IMG/VR virus record: IMGVR_UViG_3300023049_000574
Coordinates: 81,522-145,521 of that record
Strand: one strand, 5' to 3'
DNA length: 64,000 bases
Origin: a virus
A model generated the notes under the pieces. The model was given only the letters and a program-made list of their open reading frames with translations, did no database searches and was not told the DNA's origin. The position numbers were made by a program, and so were the translations under genes. Each line of letters starts with the position of its first letter. The first letter of the stretch is position 1. Shown here one piece after another: positions 24,051 through 31,783 of this stretch.

Positions 24051-24545
24051 ATGGAAGAGTATAATAAAAACACGTATGTTGAGAATATAAAGATACAAGG
24101 TTATCTCACTAAGGAATATGCTATTCATAAAAATGGGGAAGTTAGAGAAAAGATAGATCGTTTAATGGATGTAATTAACAACCAAAGAAAAGAAAGAGAT
24201 ATCGAGCGTTGGGAAAATCTTAATATGGAATTCAAAGAACCATGGGATGTTCCTTCGCTTCCGAGAGATGAAGAATTAATGAATAATTATGTAATTCCTG
24301 CATTATATAGATGTGGTGCTATAGCTAAAAAAGACTTAAAGAAAGACCATTATTATTTCGGGAAGTATAGAAACAGCAATTATGGTAAATGGAATGGTGA
24401 AAAATTTGAAATACAAAGATATGAATGGAATGTATTAGTTGATGATGATTGTTTTCACTTCGAAGACGATGACGGATTCGCATTATTTGTTCCTATAAGA
24501 GAGGTTACTGAAAAGGAATTCTTAGATAGAGAATTAAATATATAA
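24051..24545 (+). CDS. Unknown protein, 164 aa
   Basis: The central part (EPWDVPSLPRDEELMNNYVIPALYRCGAIAKKDL, about 64-99) and a Trp/Tyr-rich C-terminal half (HYYFGKYRNSNYGKWNGEKFEIQRYEWNVLV, split about 104-135) are followed by HFEDDDGFALFVPIREV. The last part recalls the C-terminal region of small phage proteins with a beta-barrel. No catalytic residues can be assigned. It belongs with the preceding gene in a short operon. Confidence 0.6.
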   Translation: MEEYNKNTYVENIKIQGYLTKEYAIHKNGEVREKIDRLMDVINNQRKERDIERWENLNMEFKEPWDVPSLPRDEELMNNYVIPALYRCGAIAKKDLKKDHYYFGKYRNSNYGKWNGEKFEIQRYEWNVLVDDDCFHFEDDDGFALFVPIREVTEKEFLDRELNI

Positions 24546-24562
24546 GAAAAAGAACTTTTATA

Positions 24563-24982
24563 ATGAAGAAGATAAAGAATTTCGAAGATTTCATAAACGA
24601 ATCAATATACGGTGCTGACGTAGCCGATCCTATGGTAGAAAAAGAATGGGATGATCTATACGAAGAAGCCAAAGAAGAACCAATTAAATCTAAGATCAAA
24701 GAGATGTTAGTTGAGATATATAAAGATAAAGACACTTTAGTTAAAGTTGCAGACCTTTTTGAATGGAGTGATGGATCTAATGGTATCATTAACTTCAATG
24801 AATTAGACCACTTTTTAACAGACGTAGGATATAAATGCTACGCAGATGATCCTTCTAATATAGAAGACCTAGAAGATTTCAAAAAATGTATCCTATATGC
24901 ATATGCTTCTACGGATTTAGGATATAAAGGAGAAAAACATAGAGATCATCAATATGATCCTAATAACGAATTTTCTTGGTAA
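24563..24982 (+). CDS. Tagged acidic protein, 139 aa
   Basis: The N-terminus MKKIKNFEDFINES is one of the best tags in the window: M-K-x-I-K-x-F followed by I-N-E before Ser, matching the T4 prohead protease rule [LI]-x-E. The body is acidic and helical (KSKIKEMLVEIYKDKDTLVKVADLF). A D-G-S-N-G segment in the middle recalls a calcium loop but does not fit the EF-hand pattern. It is a candidate head-packaged protein; its activity after release is unknown. Confidence 0.65.
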   Translation: MKKIKNFEDFINESIYGADVADPMVEKEWDDLYEEAKEEPIKSKIKEMLVEIYKDKDTLVKVADLFEWSDGSNGIINFNELDHFLTDVGYKCYADDPSNIEDLEDFKKCILYAYASTDLGYKGEKHRDHQYDPNNEFSW

Positions 24983-24989
24983 TTTTTAG

Positions 24990-24997
24990 TACTTTTG
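24990..24997 (+). promoter_or_regulatory. Bacteroidota-type -7 box (TACTTTTG)
   Basis: TACTTTTG fits TAnnTTTG and ends 4 bases before the ATG of the AlkB-like gene at 25002, so transcription would start near the start codon. Confidence 0.5.
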
Positions 24998-25001
24998 TGT
25001 C

Positions 25002-25544
25002 ATGAACACAAAATACGTAGAAACTTATATTAATAATATTCCTTCAGACTTACCTAATATTATTAATTGGGAAGAAAGAGAAGATGCGCCTAGAAAGGAG
25101 ATTTTCATGGCAAATGAGGAATTGAGTTATACCTATGGTATGGGTAGAGGAATTAGAACATATGATTCTGTACCCATGATACCTTTTGTCAAGGATGTAA
25201 TGGATAAGATCAATTCGGATTATAACTATAACTTAGATATCTGTTTCTTAAATTATTATAAAAATGAAAAAATGTGGTTGGGTTGGCACTCTGATGACAG
25301 CCCTGAGATCGATCAAACTGAACCTATTGCGGTGGTCAGCATTGGCGCAGAAAGAGATATTTGGGTAAAGACTAAAGACTATAAAGGAGTCATTCCTGAT
25401 GAATGGAGATTTAACCTGAAAAGTGGATCTTTATTCATGATGTTAGCAGGATTTCAAGATAATCATTTACATAAAATTCCTAAATGGGATAAGAAATGTG
25501 ATTGGAGAACATCATTAACATTCAGGAAATATAAGAAAATTTAA
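25002..25544 (+). CDS. AlkB-like 2-oxoglutarate/Fe(II) dioxygenase, 180 aa
   Basis: The iron-binding triad is intact: WHSDD (H96, D98) and HLHKIP (H157). The substrate (2OG)-binding Arg is in the closing DWRTSLTFRKY block (R169, R175). FLNYYKNEKMWLGWHSDD is the family signature. AlkB enzymes remove alkyl groups from nucleobases; some phage members act in DNA repair or on modified bases. The protein is close to the usual length. It has its own host-like promoter, consistent with early expression. Confidence 0.9.
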   Translation: MNTKYVETYINNIPSDLPNIINWEEREDAPRKEIFMANEELSYTYGMGRGIRTYDSVPMIPFVKDVMDKINSDYNYNLDICFLNYYKNEKMWLGWHSDDSPEIDQTEPIAVVSIGAERDIWVKTKDYKGVIPDEWRFNLKSGSLFMMLAGFQDNHLHKIPKWDKKCDWRTSLTFRKYKKI

Positions 25545-25555
25545 TACTTTTTTCT

Positions 25556-25563
25556 TATATTTG
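25556..25563 (+). promoter_or_regulatory. Bacteroidota-type -7 box (TATATTTG)
   Basis: Perfect TATATTTG ending 4 bases before the ATG at 25568; transcription from it would give a leaderless mRNA. Confidence 0.6.
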
Positions 25564-25567
25564 TACC

Positions 25568-25969
25568 ATGGACATACTATTAGACTACACAGGAGAGAAA
25601 GGAATCGGCTTTAAAGCTGCTAACTTTTACTTAGAAAACGATCAATCTATCTTCTTGTTAGGATATGATACGTTAGCTGATTTATATGTAGTGCTGAATA
25701 TCAAAGAGAATAACGAAAAGTTCTATTGGTGTCAATGTAAGATTTTCAGAGATGAGAAACACTATGAAGAAATCATCAATAATCTAACTCCCGATTCTTT
25801 ACATCAAGTGACTTCTGTATATCAAGATGGATATCCTGATGGGTTTTTTGATAACGTTAATAAAGTTAATTCACAGAAATTGGATTACTTCCTTACTGAT
25901 TCGACATTAGAACAATACAACTATCTAAAAGATGCGGATTTATATCTAGAACATAGTTATAGTAAGTAG
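25568..25969 (+). CDS. Unknown protein, 133 aa
   Basis: The protein is alpha/beta, with paired aromatic residues (SIFLLGYDTLADLYVVLNI, KFYWCQCKIFRD) and no signal peptide. No catalytic motif stands out. A strong -7 box directly upstream marks it as its own early-type unit. A 193-base gene-free stretch follows, holding only another promoter box at 26100-26107. Confidence 0.6.
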   Translation: MDILLDYTGEKGIGFKAANFYLENDQSIFLLGYDTLADLYVVLNIKENNEKFYWCQCKIFRDEKHYEEIINNLTPDSLHQVTSVYQDGYPDGFFDNVNKVNSQKLDYFLTDSTLEQYNYLKDADLYLEHSYSK

Positions 25970-26099
25970 AACTATTAAAACCAAGTTTATAATGTGTTTA
26001 AAGGTGATAATTTTTTGATTGGTAACAAGCATAAATTCAGGGAAGTAAAATGCTATGTTGATTAACTATTACTAATGTTTGAATATAAATAATAATGGT

Positions 26100-26107
26100 T
26101 ATATTTG
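26100..26107 (+). promoter_or_regulatory. Bacteroidota-type -7 box (TATATTTG) in a 193-base gap
   Basis: The gap 25970-26162 has no gene. It contains TATATTTG about 55 bases before the ATG at 26163, the longest 5' leader suggested by any box here. No strong hairpin was seen in the leader. Confidence 0.45.
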
Positions 26108-26162
26108 TATAAATTATAATAAAAGGTGCAACATTATAATATAATAAACTTTATATAATATT

Positions 26163-26510
26163 ATGACTTTTTTAACTTTTTTACACACATTAATAGATAT
26201 TTTCCTACTTATTGTAGCACCTTTGATGATACTTTCATACGAAGTATTAACGTTCAGTGATAAGATAATAGGAAAGACTAATGAGGACGGAGTAGTTTCG
26301 CCTTTTTATTCTATGTGCGAATCTATGTATTTGTTATGGATTGTAATGGCTTATTTGTTCTTAGAGAATAGAAACGCAGTAATAATATTAGTGTTAATCA
26401 GTATTTTAGGAATCTTCTTTGGGAAGTATAAAGCCTTTAATATCTTTGATAATATCTTATCTATAATAATAGTACTTTATGTAGTAATATTGAACTTTAA
26501 ATATTTTTAA
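26163..26510 (+). CDS. Membrane protein, three to four helices, 115 aa
   Basis: Hydrophobic segments cover about 5-30 (FLHTLIDIFLLIVAPLMILSY), 57-70 (LLWIVMAYLFL), 73-85 and 97-113, so nearly the whole chain is in the membrane. There is no signal peptide cleavage site. Size and topology would suit a holin or a host-membrane modifier, but no family is recognised. It precedes a 2OG-oxygenase-like gene by 18 bases. Confidence 0.6.
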   Translation: MTFLTFLHTLIDIFLLIVAPLMILSYEVLTFSDKIIGKTNEDGVVSPFYSMCESMYLLWIVMAYLFLENRNAVIILVLISILGIFFGKYKAFNIFDNILSIIIVLYVVILNFKYF

Positions 26511-26528
26511 ACTAAGAACCTAGAAAAC

Positions 26529-27128
26529 ATGATTACAAGTATATCGAAAGAATTGAACCCAATTGAAATACCTTTCTTTGAGGGTGAGGTTAGTATGCTA
26601 CCTTTTGATTTAAGTGATTTATCAACTCTACCTATAGAGTTTAGACAGACAGCAAAACAAATGATTAAAAACTTACCGAATAAGGTAGGAGAGGCGTTCT
26701 TAACTATACATGGAAAGTTTGTTAAAAAAACTAAAACATTAAGACGTGGCGCACCCCATATCGATGGTAACTATTTAAAAGAAGTTGCTTCTTGGGGAAA
26801 TGGTGGTGGAAACGGATGGAAGGTCGGTGAAAATGGTATGCAGTTAACAAGTAAAGAACACGCTATTTCTTACGAGAATAAGAAAGGTGGGATGTTAATT
26901 GCTTCTGATTACTCGGCTTGTAAAGGATGGAATGGTGTATTTAATGATAAAGCAGGAGTCGGAGGCGATTGTAGCCATTTAAACTTAGATGATGGTTTTA
27001 TGTTAGAAGCTAATAAAGTATATTATAGTAACTCTCAGTTCGTACATGAAAGTCTACCATTAGATAAAGACGTACATAGAGTTATGTATAGAATCACATT
27101 ACCTATTGAACACGAATTTAAAGCATAG
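26529..27128 (+). CDS. Putative 2-oxoglutarate/Fe(II) oxygenase, 199 aa
   Basis: PHIDGNY (H77, D79) and QFVHESLPLDKDVHRVMYRITLP (H173, then R184/R188) give the HxD...H...R order of Fe(II)/2OG oxygenases, with the spacing expected for a double-stranded beta-helix. It differs from the AlkB-like protein at 25002 in the surrounding sequence, so the substrate is probably different. Gly-rich GNGGGNGWKVGENG (about 90-103) is unusual and may be a loop over the active site. Assignment rests on motif order only. Confidence 0.6.
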   Translation: MITSISKELNPIEIPFFEGEVSMLPFDLSDLSTLPIEFRQTAKQMIKNLPNKVGEAFLTIHGKFVKKTKTLRRGAPHIDGNYLKEVASWGNGGGNGWKVGENGMQLTSKEHAISYENKKGGMLIASDYSACKGWNGVFNDKAGVGGDCSHLNLDDGFMLEANKVYYSNSQFVHESLPLDKDVHRVMYRITLPIEHEFKA

Positions 27129-27132
27129 TAAT

Positions 27133-27489
27133 ATGAAAGTAACAATAGATAGAACGTTTAATTATGGTTTTAGGCAAATATGGCTCAGAAAGGATTTTGA
27201 GCTTCCCTACACCCCTTTCTATGGTATGTGGATCATAGATCAAGATAATGACCAAGAAATCAGTTTAGAACTAGTTAATAACAGCTATGTAGCTACTATG
27301 ATCAACTATTACCCAACAGAAGAAAAAACTACTATTGATATTAGGGAGGTTTGGAAACAGCCTGTAACAGAAGAAACAGTTGATGATATATTAGAAAGTT
27401 ATACTAAGGCGGGTTGGGAAAGAATGGATCTTACTGATGCTGAGGAAATGAAAGAATTTATGCACGAACAATATTTAAAAACCAAGTAA
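27133..27489 (+). CDS. Unknown protein, 118 aa
   Basis: I chose the ATG at 27133 (MKVTIDRTFNYGFRQIW), just after the previous stop, over an upstream in-frame ATG that would overlap it. The protein is alpha/beta and contains TVDDILESYTKAGW, a weak echo of the DILDKI motif. Its stop overlaps the next start by one base. The function is not recognised. Confidence 0.6.
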   Translation: MKVTIDRTFNYGFRQIWLRKDFELPYTPFYGMWIIDQDNDQEISLELVNNSYVATMINYYPTEEKTTIDIREVWKQPVTEETVDDILESYTKAGWERMDLTDAEEMKEFMHEQYLKTK

Positions 27490-28046
27490 TGGGAAAATTA
27501 GACATAAGAATGGATGAAATACTTGATAGTATTTCTGAAAACGGAATAAATAATTTATCAAAAGAAGATAAGTTATTTTTAAAATATGAATCAGATGGAA
27601 TGGATTATCAAAGTATAATCTATAAAATACATATAGAACTTAATCCTAAAGCAGAAGAAGAAAGGAAGATTAGTAATGATATACTTAATATTTGTTTTCC
27701 TACTCCTGAGGAAGAAGGAACAACAGAGGATGAATTTCTTTATCGTTATAAATTGAGTGGTAAAATATATGCTTCTCTTGGTGAGAATTGGACTGAGGGG
27801 GAATATGATTTTAATTTAGGTCCTTCAACAACGAGAAACAAGTTGAGTGATGCTATTTTTATTGACGAATATTTAAAAGATATTTGCCGAAAAATAAACA
27901 TTAGTGAAAACACATTTGATGTTGGTATCGCTGAAAACGTTCATATGATATATGCTAATTCTGAGGACGAAGCTAAAAAAATAATTGGTCTTATTTTAAA
28001 GGAGATCAAAGCTGATGGATTTGAAATTGAATACGCAAAGACATGA
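27489..28046 (+). CDS. Protein with N-terminal DEILD..S..G...LS motif, 185 aa
   Basis: Residues about 8-30 (MDEILDSISENGINNLSKED) match the DUF6576-like motif, here at the N-terminus rather than at the end. The rest is an alpha/beta domain with TPEEEGTTEDEFLYRY and a C-terminal beta-alpha unit (AENVHMIYANSEDEAKKIIGLI). No catalytic site is evident. The gene overlaps both neighbours, forming part of a run from 26.5 to 28.4 kb. Confidence 0.6.
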   Translation: MGKLDIRMDEILDSISENGINNLSKEDKLFLKYESDGMDYQSIIYKIHIELNPKAEEERKISNDILNICFPTPEEEGTTEDEFLYRYKLSGKIYASLGENWTEGEYDFNLGPSTTRNKLSDAIFIDEYLKDICRKINISENTFDVGIAENVHMIYANSEDEAKKIIGLILKEIKADGFEIEYAKT

Positions 28047-28399
28047 TAAGAGAAGACTCAAAATATGTAGTTAAAGATCTTGGTTTAAAAGATATTGAAT
28101 ATTATGATGCTACTATCGATTATAAAACTAAACTAATCGCTTTGATTAAGTTTATCAGTGATAAAAAGGCTTGGTATTATATATGTGATGATTTTATTGT
28201 AGCTTATCATAAGAAAGAAGGTATAGTGATTAGTACAAGTGATGTAGTAGATTCGTTATCTATTCCCGATATTAGGAATAAGCTATCCCCTATTACACAT
28301 ATGATCTCTTTGTTGAAGATAGATAATTGTCCTCAGGGATATATTAAGGATTCAATTAAGTCAGCAGAGAAGGCAGTAAAAGATTTAGCACAGTTTTAG
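28043..28399 (+). CDS. Unknown protein, 118 aa
   Basis: Starts 4 bases inside the previous gene. An N-terminal beta-rich half (KYVVKDLGLKDIEYYDATI, WYYICDDFIVAYHK) is followed by a helical C-terminal half ending SIKSAEKAVKDLAQF. The helix around LRNKLSPITHMISLLK recalls the dimerisation helix of histidine kinases (H..L..P....), but no kinase domain follows. No confident family. Confidence 0.55.
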   Translation: MIREDSKYVVKDLGLKDIEYYDATIDYKTKLIALIKFISDKKAWYYICDDFIVAYHKKEGIVISTSDVVDSLSIPDIRNKLSPITHMISLLKIDNCPQGYIKDSIKSAEKAVKDLAQF

Positions 28400-28447
28400 T
28401 AAACTTTTGATAAGTTTTTCAATAAGATATTTAAAAGAAATATAGAT

Positions 28448-29020
28448 TTGGAACTACTTATTATTACAGGAATGCCCTATTCGGGAAAAGGCACACAATG
28501 CGAATTTTTAAACGACTACTTAGGATATAAGCATATCTCTATGGGAGATGTTTGTAGAGCAGAAAAAGAAAAAGGAACAGAACTCGGTAGAATAATGTCT
28601 GAGTATCATGAAAAGGGTAACTTAGTTCCTAATAAATATATCGAAGAAATATTTGAAAATCTTATTATAGATAATATTGATGAAAAAGGAATCATCTTAG
28701 ATGGACACCCTAGAACACTTTCACAAGTAGATCAGATAGTTAGTATGATCGATAAAATTCACGTACAGAACGTAATCAATATTGATGTTGAAGAAACAAC
28801 TCTTTTAGAAAGAGCTAAAGAACGAGCTAAAAATTCTGATCGCCCTGATGATAAAAACCCCGCCATTCATCTAAAGCGAATAGAAGTATTTAAAGAAAGC
28901 ACTCTACCTGCAGTTGAATATATGAGTAAAATAATGCCATTTGTGAACATTGATGGTAATGGATCAGTTGAAGAAACAAGAGAGAAGATAAAAGAAAACA
29001 TATTTATCTTTGAGGATTAA
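28448..29020 (+). CDS. adk: Adenylate kinase, short type, 190 aa
   Basis: P-loop GMPYSGKGTQ (8-17), the NMP-binding part and LDGHPRTLSQVDQ (D85, R89) identify an adenylate kinase, which converts ATP + AMP to 2 ADP. The LID region is the short form without a zinc site. No ATG is available near the N-terminus; translation has to start at TTG (28448), which gives the expected MELLIITG opening. It is preceded by an AT-rich AAATATAGAT context. It fits a phage set of nucleotide enzymes with the reductase and MazG-like gene. Confidence 0.88.
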   Translation: MELLIITGMPYSGKGTQCEFLNDYLGYKHISMGDVCRAEKEKGTELGRIMSEYHEKGNLVPNKYIEEIFENLIIDNIDEKGIILDGHPRTLSQVDQIVSMIDKIHVQNVINIDVEETTLLERAKERAKNSDRPDDKNPAIHLKRIEVFKESTLPAVEYMSKIMPFVNIDGNGSVEETREKIKENIFIFED

Positions 29021-29026
29021 TATATA
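29017..29026 (+). promoter_or_regulatory. Late-type start element (TTAATATATA)
   Basis: The element overlaps the end of the adenylate kinase gene and is separated by 4 bases (CTCT) from the ATG at 29031, fixing the start of the tagged ART-like gene. Confidence 0.55.
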
Positions 29027-29030
29027 CTCT

Positions 29031-29843
29031 ATGAAGTATATAAATAAATTCAATGAAAAGGTAACCGCAGCATTATTACCCACTGAACTAAGACATAAAA
29101 ACCTTTTATATCATTCTACTGATTTAGAATCATTTAAGAAAATCATAGAAAGTGATAAATTATACGGAACAGTTCAGTATGATTGGGGCATATCTACTTC
29201 TAGAAATAAACATTATGCTTTTGGGAGAAACGACACTGATTATGATGTGATACATGACGGTGGTGATGTTCAATTAATATTAGATCGAGATTTAGTTAAA
29301 AGACACCATAAAATAAAGGCTTATGATTGGGAAGAATTTAAAACAACTAAAGGTAAAACAGGTGTATATCATGATTATATACAAGCAGAAGATAAGATAT
29401 TAGCTAATTCATTAAAAAATGTAACGAAATATATAGTAGGTATTCATATAGTTAAAGACAAATTTATTGATGATATATTTGAAGACCCAATTATTAAAGA
29501 CAAACTTTTAAGTAAGGATATAGTTGTGTTTAATGAAGATTGGGAAATAATATTTAATAGCAAAGTTAAAAATACTGATACCGAATTCGAAAAAATTAAA
29601 GATTCTAAATTCAATAGATTACCTGATTTAACTTTATCGGAAATAGTAAATAATTGGGATGACGTTAAAGACATAGAAGATGATAATATTGAAACTATTA
29701 AATATTATGTAGACAACAAAGAACTATTACCTAAACAAATTCTAACATATGACAAAAAGGGATTATCTGATGGTTATCATAGACTGATAGCTATGAAGAT
29801 AGTAGGTGTAGATAAGTTTAGGTATAAAATTGATAATTGGTAA
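29031..29843 (+). CDS. Tagged ADP-ribosyltransferase-like protein with ParB-like C-terminus, 270 aa
   Basis: The ATG at 29031 gives the tag MKYINKFNEK and follows the late-type element. LLYHST (H28) and GISTSRNKHYAFGR (about 53-66) resemble an ART-fold NAD site. The C-terminal part (LPKQILTYDKKGLSDGYHRLIA..IVG, about 232-260) has D-G-x-H-R as in ParB/sulfiredoxin nucleotide-binding domains. The combination may modify and bind nucleotides or DNA. By analogy with T4 Alt it could be injected; function is not proven. Confidence 0.65.
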   Translation: MKYINKFNEKVTAALLPTELRHKNLLYHSTDLESFKKIIESDKLYGTVQYDWGISTSRNKHYAFGRNDTDYDVIHDGGDVQLILDRDLVKRHHKIKAYDWEEFKTTKGKTGVYHDYIQAEDKILANSLKNVTKYIVGIHIVKDKFIDDIFEDPIIKDKLLSKDIVVFNEDWEIIFNSKVKNTDTEFEKIKDSKFNRLPDLTLSEIVNNWDDVKDIEDDNIETIKYYVDNKELLPKQILTYDKKGLSDGYHRLIAMKIVGVDKFRYKIDNW

Positions 29844-29851
29844 TTAATTCT

Positions 29852-29859
29852 TATATTTG
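29852..29859 (+). promoter_or_regulatory. Bacteroidota-type -7 box (TATATTTG)
   Basis: TATATTTG ends 5 bases before the ATG at 29865. With this box the DUF4406 gene would be transcribed without a leader. Confidence 0.55.
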
Positions 29860-29864
29860 TTTTT

Positions 29865-30179
29865 ATGAAAGTATATATAGCAAGTCCTTACACTAAGGGC
29901 GACACTGCAATAAACGTTAAACGACAATTAGATACATTTGATATACTAATGGATAAGGGATATTTTCCTTTTGCTCCATTGTATAGTCATTTCCAACATA
30001 TGGCACACCCAAGACCATACGAAGATTGGATGACATATGATTTAGAATGGATATTAGTGTGTGATTGTGTACTACGTTTAGATGGCGAAAGTAGTGGTGC
30101 GGATAGAGAAGTCGCACATGCTAAAGAACACGGAATCCCCGTGTATTATTCATTAGAAGAATTATACGCAGCTACTTAA
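29865..30179 (+). CDS. DUF4406 / nucleoside 2-deoxyribosyltransferase-like protein, 104 aa
   Basis: KVYIASPYTKGD (2-13), FPFAPLYSHFQ and the conserved DCVLRLDGESSGADREVAHAKEHGIPVYY (about 66-94, broken here by the G-x-D/E site) match DUF4406, a short nucleoside deoxyribosyltransferase-like family frequent in phages. The enzymes exchange or cleave bases of deoxynucleosides or dNMPs. The stop overlaps the next ATG by one base. It has its own host-like promoter, suggesting early expression. Confidence 0.85.
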   Translation: MKVYIASPYTKGDTAINVKRQLDTFDILMDKGYFPFAPLYSHFQHMAHPRPYEDWMTYDLEWILVCDCVLRLDGESSGADREVAHAKEHGIPVYYSLEELYAAT

Positions 30180-30601
30180 TGGATCTAACTAAATATAATA
30201 ACGATCTAAGTGATGTCACTGATTATTTATCAGAACTAGGATTATCTAAGTTAAAGGATAAACATGATGGTAGATACAATAAATATAGTGTTCCTAAAGC
30301 AGACTTCGAAATACATGTATATAGTTTTATAAAGCAAGGTGACTCAGATTTATTTAAATATTGTGGTGATGAATTATTAACTTTAGATATTGTTAGAAGG
30401 TTCATGAATATAAGTCATGAAGAATCCAAAGAATTCACAAAAGATATTAAAAGAGATATCCATATCATTAATATAATACCTAAAGGATCTAGAGCAGGAA
30501 TGGTTACTATAACCAATCTAGAAGATTTAGATAACTACTTAGTGGAATATATTCCTTTTTATAAAAGGGATACTAGAATAAATAATATTTTAAAATTATA
30601 A
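30179..30601 (+). CDS. Unknown protein with C-terminal INNIL tail, 140 aa
   Basis: Helical N-terminus (LTKYNNDLSDVTDYLSELGL), central alpha/beta part, then an end KRDTRINNILKL that fits the shared tail exactly. Overlaps the DUF4406 gene by one base and is followed immediately by another tail-bearing gene. The function is unknown. Confidence 0.62.
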   Translation: MDLTKYNNDLSDVTDYLSELGLSKLKDKHDGRYNKYSVPKADFEIHVYSFIKQGDSDLFKYCGDELLTLDIVRRFMNISHEESKEFTKDIKRDIHIINIIPKGSRAGMVTITNLEDLDNYLVEYIPFYKRDTRINNILKL

Positions 30602-31279
30602 ATGGATTTTTTCAAATTAATTTCAAGAGAAAATGTAGGTAAGACTTTCCATATTAAGTTCTTACCCGCTATTGGATCAGATGATATAATAGATAACTAT
30701 CCTGTACCTTTTGGTAAGTATCATAAACAAATATACGTTTCTAATGCTATGGTTAACGGAGAGTTTAAACAACTTGTATATAATCAAGTGATGAGGGACT
30801 TTTTACAAATATTCTTTCTTGGGACGAGGGGATATATCATCCATCCTGATCCTGAAAAATTAGATTGTGATATAACATATAATCATCATAGAATAAATAC
30901 TACTCTTGAAAACGTATATTTAGATTTAGAGAATAGATATGATGTTACAAGAGATGAGTTAATATATGTTGACTATCCTGATAATGTACACCCATTTAAT
31001 ATATTATATCCTGCTAATAATGAATATATAATTAATCCTTATAGCTTTAAACTTACTGTAAGGGAGATAACTCTTTTTGGAACAAGTGGTTTATTAGATT
31101 TGGGAAAAATCGAAACGGTTAAATATGATCCTAATTTAATAATTAAAGATCAGAGTGATTCTACTATTAACGAAGCAAACGATTTTATGAAAAGCAAACC
31201 TAGTTTAGAAGGATTGGCTAAGTATTATGTGGAAGCATACCACAGAGATAAATTCATCGATGATGTTTTAGAAGGTTAA
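30602..31279 (+). CDS. Unknown protein with C-terminal IDDVL tail, 225 aa
   Basis: Starts directly after the previous stop. The sequence is rich in Tyr, Asn and Pro (DNYPVPFGKYHKQIYVSN, VDYPDNVHPFNILYPANN) without a visible enzyme motif. It ends AYHRDKFIDDVLEG, a clear match to the tail. Following it is a gene-free stretch (31280-32122) that contains RNA elements and tRNAs. Confidence 0.62.
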   Translation: MDFFKLISRENVGKTFHIKFLPAIGSDDIIDNYPVPFGKYHKQIYVSNAMVNGEFKQLVYNQVMRDFLQIFFLGTRGYIIHPDPEKLDCDITYNHHRINTTLENVYLDLENRYDVTRDELIYVDYPDNVHPFNILYPANNEYIINPYSFKLTVREITLFGTSGLLDLGKIETVKYDPNLIIKDQSDSTINEANDFMKSKPSLEGLAKYYVEAYHRDKFIDDVLEG

Positions 31280-31354
31280 TTAGAATAAGATATGATGAAA
31301 AAGATACTATTAAAAAATATCTTAAAAATTTATTGAATATTAAATAAATTTTCT

Positions 31355-31362
31355 TATATTTA
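31355..31362 (+). promoter_or_regulatory. Possible -7 box (TATATTTA) before a structured RNA
   Basis: One base away from TATATTTG. It stands 8 bases before the first base of the long-range stem at 31370 and would start the RNA there. Confidence 0.35.
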
Positions 31363-31369
31363 CAGTCCT

Positions 31370-31466
31370 AATAAAAAGAGGTAAAGTAGAAACTTCTTAT
31401 TCTGACTTTTTAATAAGGAGGAATATTGTATAGAATGCTAGAGTAAACTAGAAATCTCTTTTTATT
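31370..31466 (+). ncRNA. Candidate three-stem structured RNA upstream of the second tRNA operon
   Basis: An outer stem of about 11-12 bp (31370-31381 with 31455-31466, AATAAAAAGAG and its complement) encloses a 9-bp hairpin (31393-31401 with 31412-31420) and a small CTAG/CTAG hairpin (31438-31451). A T-rich stretch follows the outer stem, so the element could end transcription. The enclosed ATG (31435) gives only a three-codon frame. No known RNA family is recognised; it may be a separate small RNA or an extra control layer for the tRNA operon. Confidence 0.4.
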
Positions 31467-31488
31467 TTTAAACTTTATTATATTTACA

Positions 31489-31496
31489 TCCTATAA
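31489..31496 (+). promoter_or_regulatory. Possible -7 box (TATATTTA) for the second tRNA operon
   Basis: A near-match to TAnnTTTG 29 bases before the leader ATG at 31525. A late-like TTTTATATATA also lies at 31509-31519. Confidence 0.4.
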
Positions 31497-31524
31497 GGAG
31501 AAGAAAACTTTTATATATACAACA

Positions 31525-31596
31525 ATGACAACATTAAATAACATAGCAATTATAGCGAGAGCGAGAGCTTTTAACAGACCCCGAATTGGAGTGTGA
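31525..31596 (+). CDS. Ile/Ala/Arg-rich leader peptide of the second tRNA operon, 23 aa
   Basis: After six residues the peptide runs IAIIARARAFNRPRIGV. Codons used are ATA and ATT for Ile, GCA/GCG/GCG/GCT for Ala and AGA (three times) plus CGA for Arg. The tRNA genes downstream are Ile UAU (reads ATA), Ala UGC (reads GCA/GCG) and Arg UCU (reads AGA), an exact match. The final codons (CCC-CGA-ATT-GGA) overlap the RNA segment that can block the terminator. A regulatory leader is the best explanation. Confidence 0.75.
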   Translation: MTTLNNIAIIARARAFNRPRIGV

Positions 31597-31659
31597 CTAT
31601 AATTAATATGTCAATTTTTAAAACCTCAATTCGGATTTCCGAGTTGAGGTTTTTTTTTG
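31581..31659 (+). promoter_or_regulatory. Transcription attenuator of the Ile/Arg/Ala tRNA operon
   Basis: Segment 2, CCGAATTGG (31581-31589, inside the leader frame), can pair over 9 bp with the 5' arm of the terminator (TCAATTCGG, 31626-31634), competing with the 15-bp terminator stem. The second operon thus repeats the logic of the first. A segment 1 hairpin with segment 2 is weak here (about 5 bp around 31566-31571 with 31588-31592), so the default state is less clear than at the first operon. Confidence 0.65.
31620..31658 (+). terminator. Rho-independent terminator inside the second tRNA leader
   Basis: Stem AAAACCTCAATTCGG (31620-31634) pairs with its complement at 31639-31653 around an ATTT loop, followed by a run of T. 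It lies between the leader peptide and the tRNA genes. Confidence 0.9.
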
Positions 31660-31698
31660 TTATAGATCATCGGGTCGCAAATTGCGACCACAATAAAT

Positions 31699-31775
31699 AC
31701 TGACGTATCCCCGATGTCTTATATACATCATGAAGGTAGCGGTTGAAAACGTGGGTTCGAATCCCACCGTCAGTA
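31699..31775 (+). tRNA. tRNA-Ile (UAU), atypical, D-arm missing
   Basis: Perfect acceptor stem ACTGACG/CGTCAGT, anticodon stem GATGT/ACATC with loop CTTATAT (anticodon TAT, 31720-31722) and T-stem GTGGG/CCCAC. Only 7 bases lie before the anticodon stem, too short for a D-arm, and 21 bases separate it from the T-stem. Total length is normal at 77. TATC near the 5' side could pair with GGTA of the long variable region. It reads ATA, found twice in the leader. Confidence 0.6.
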
Positions 31776-31783
31776 CAAAATAT

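Noticed and set aside
24563-24982. EF-hand calcium loop in the tagged protein (SDGSNGIINFNEL)
   Set aside because: Spacing of Asp, Ser and Glu does not fit the 12-residue EF-hand pattern.
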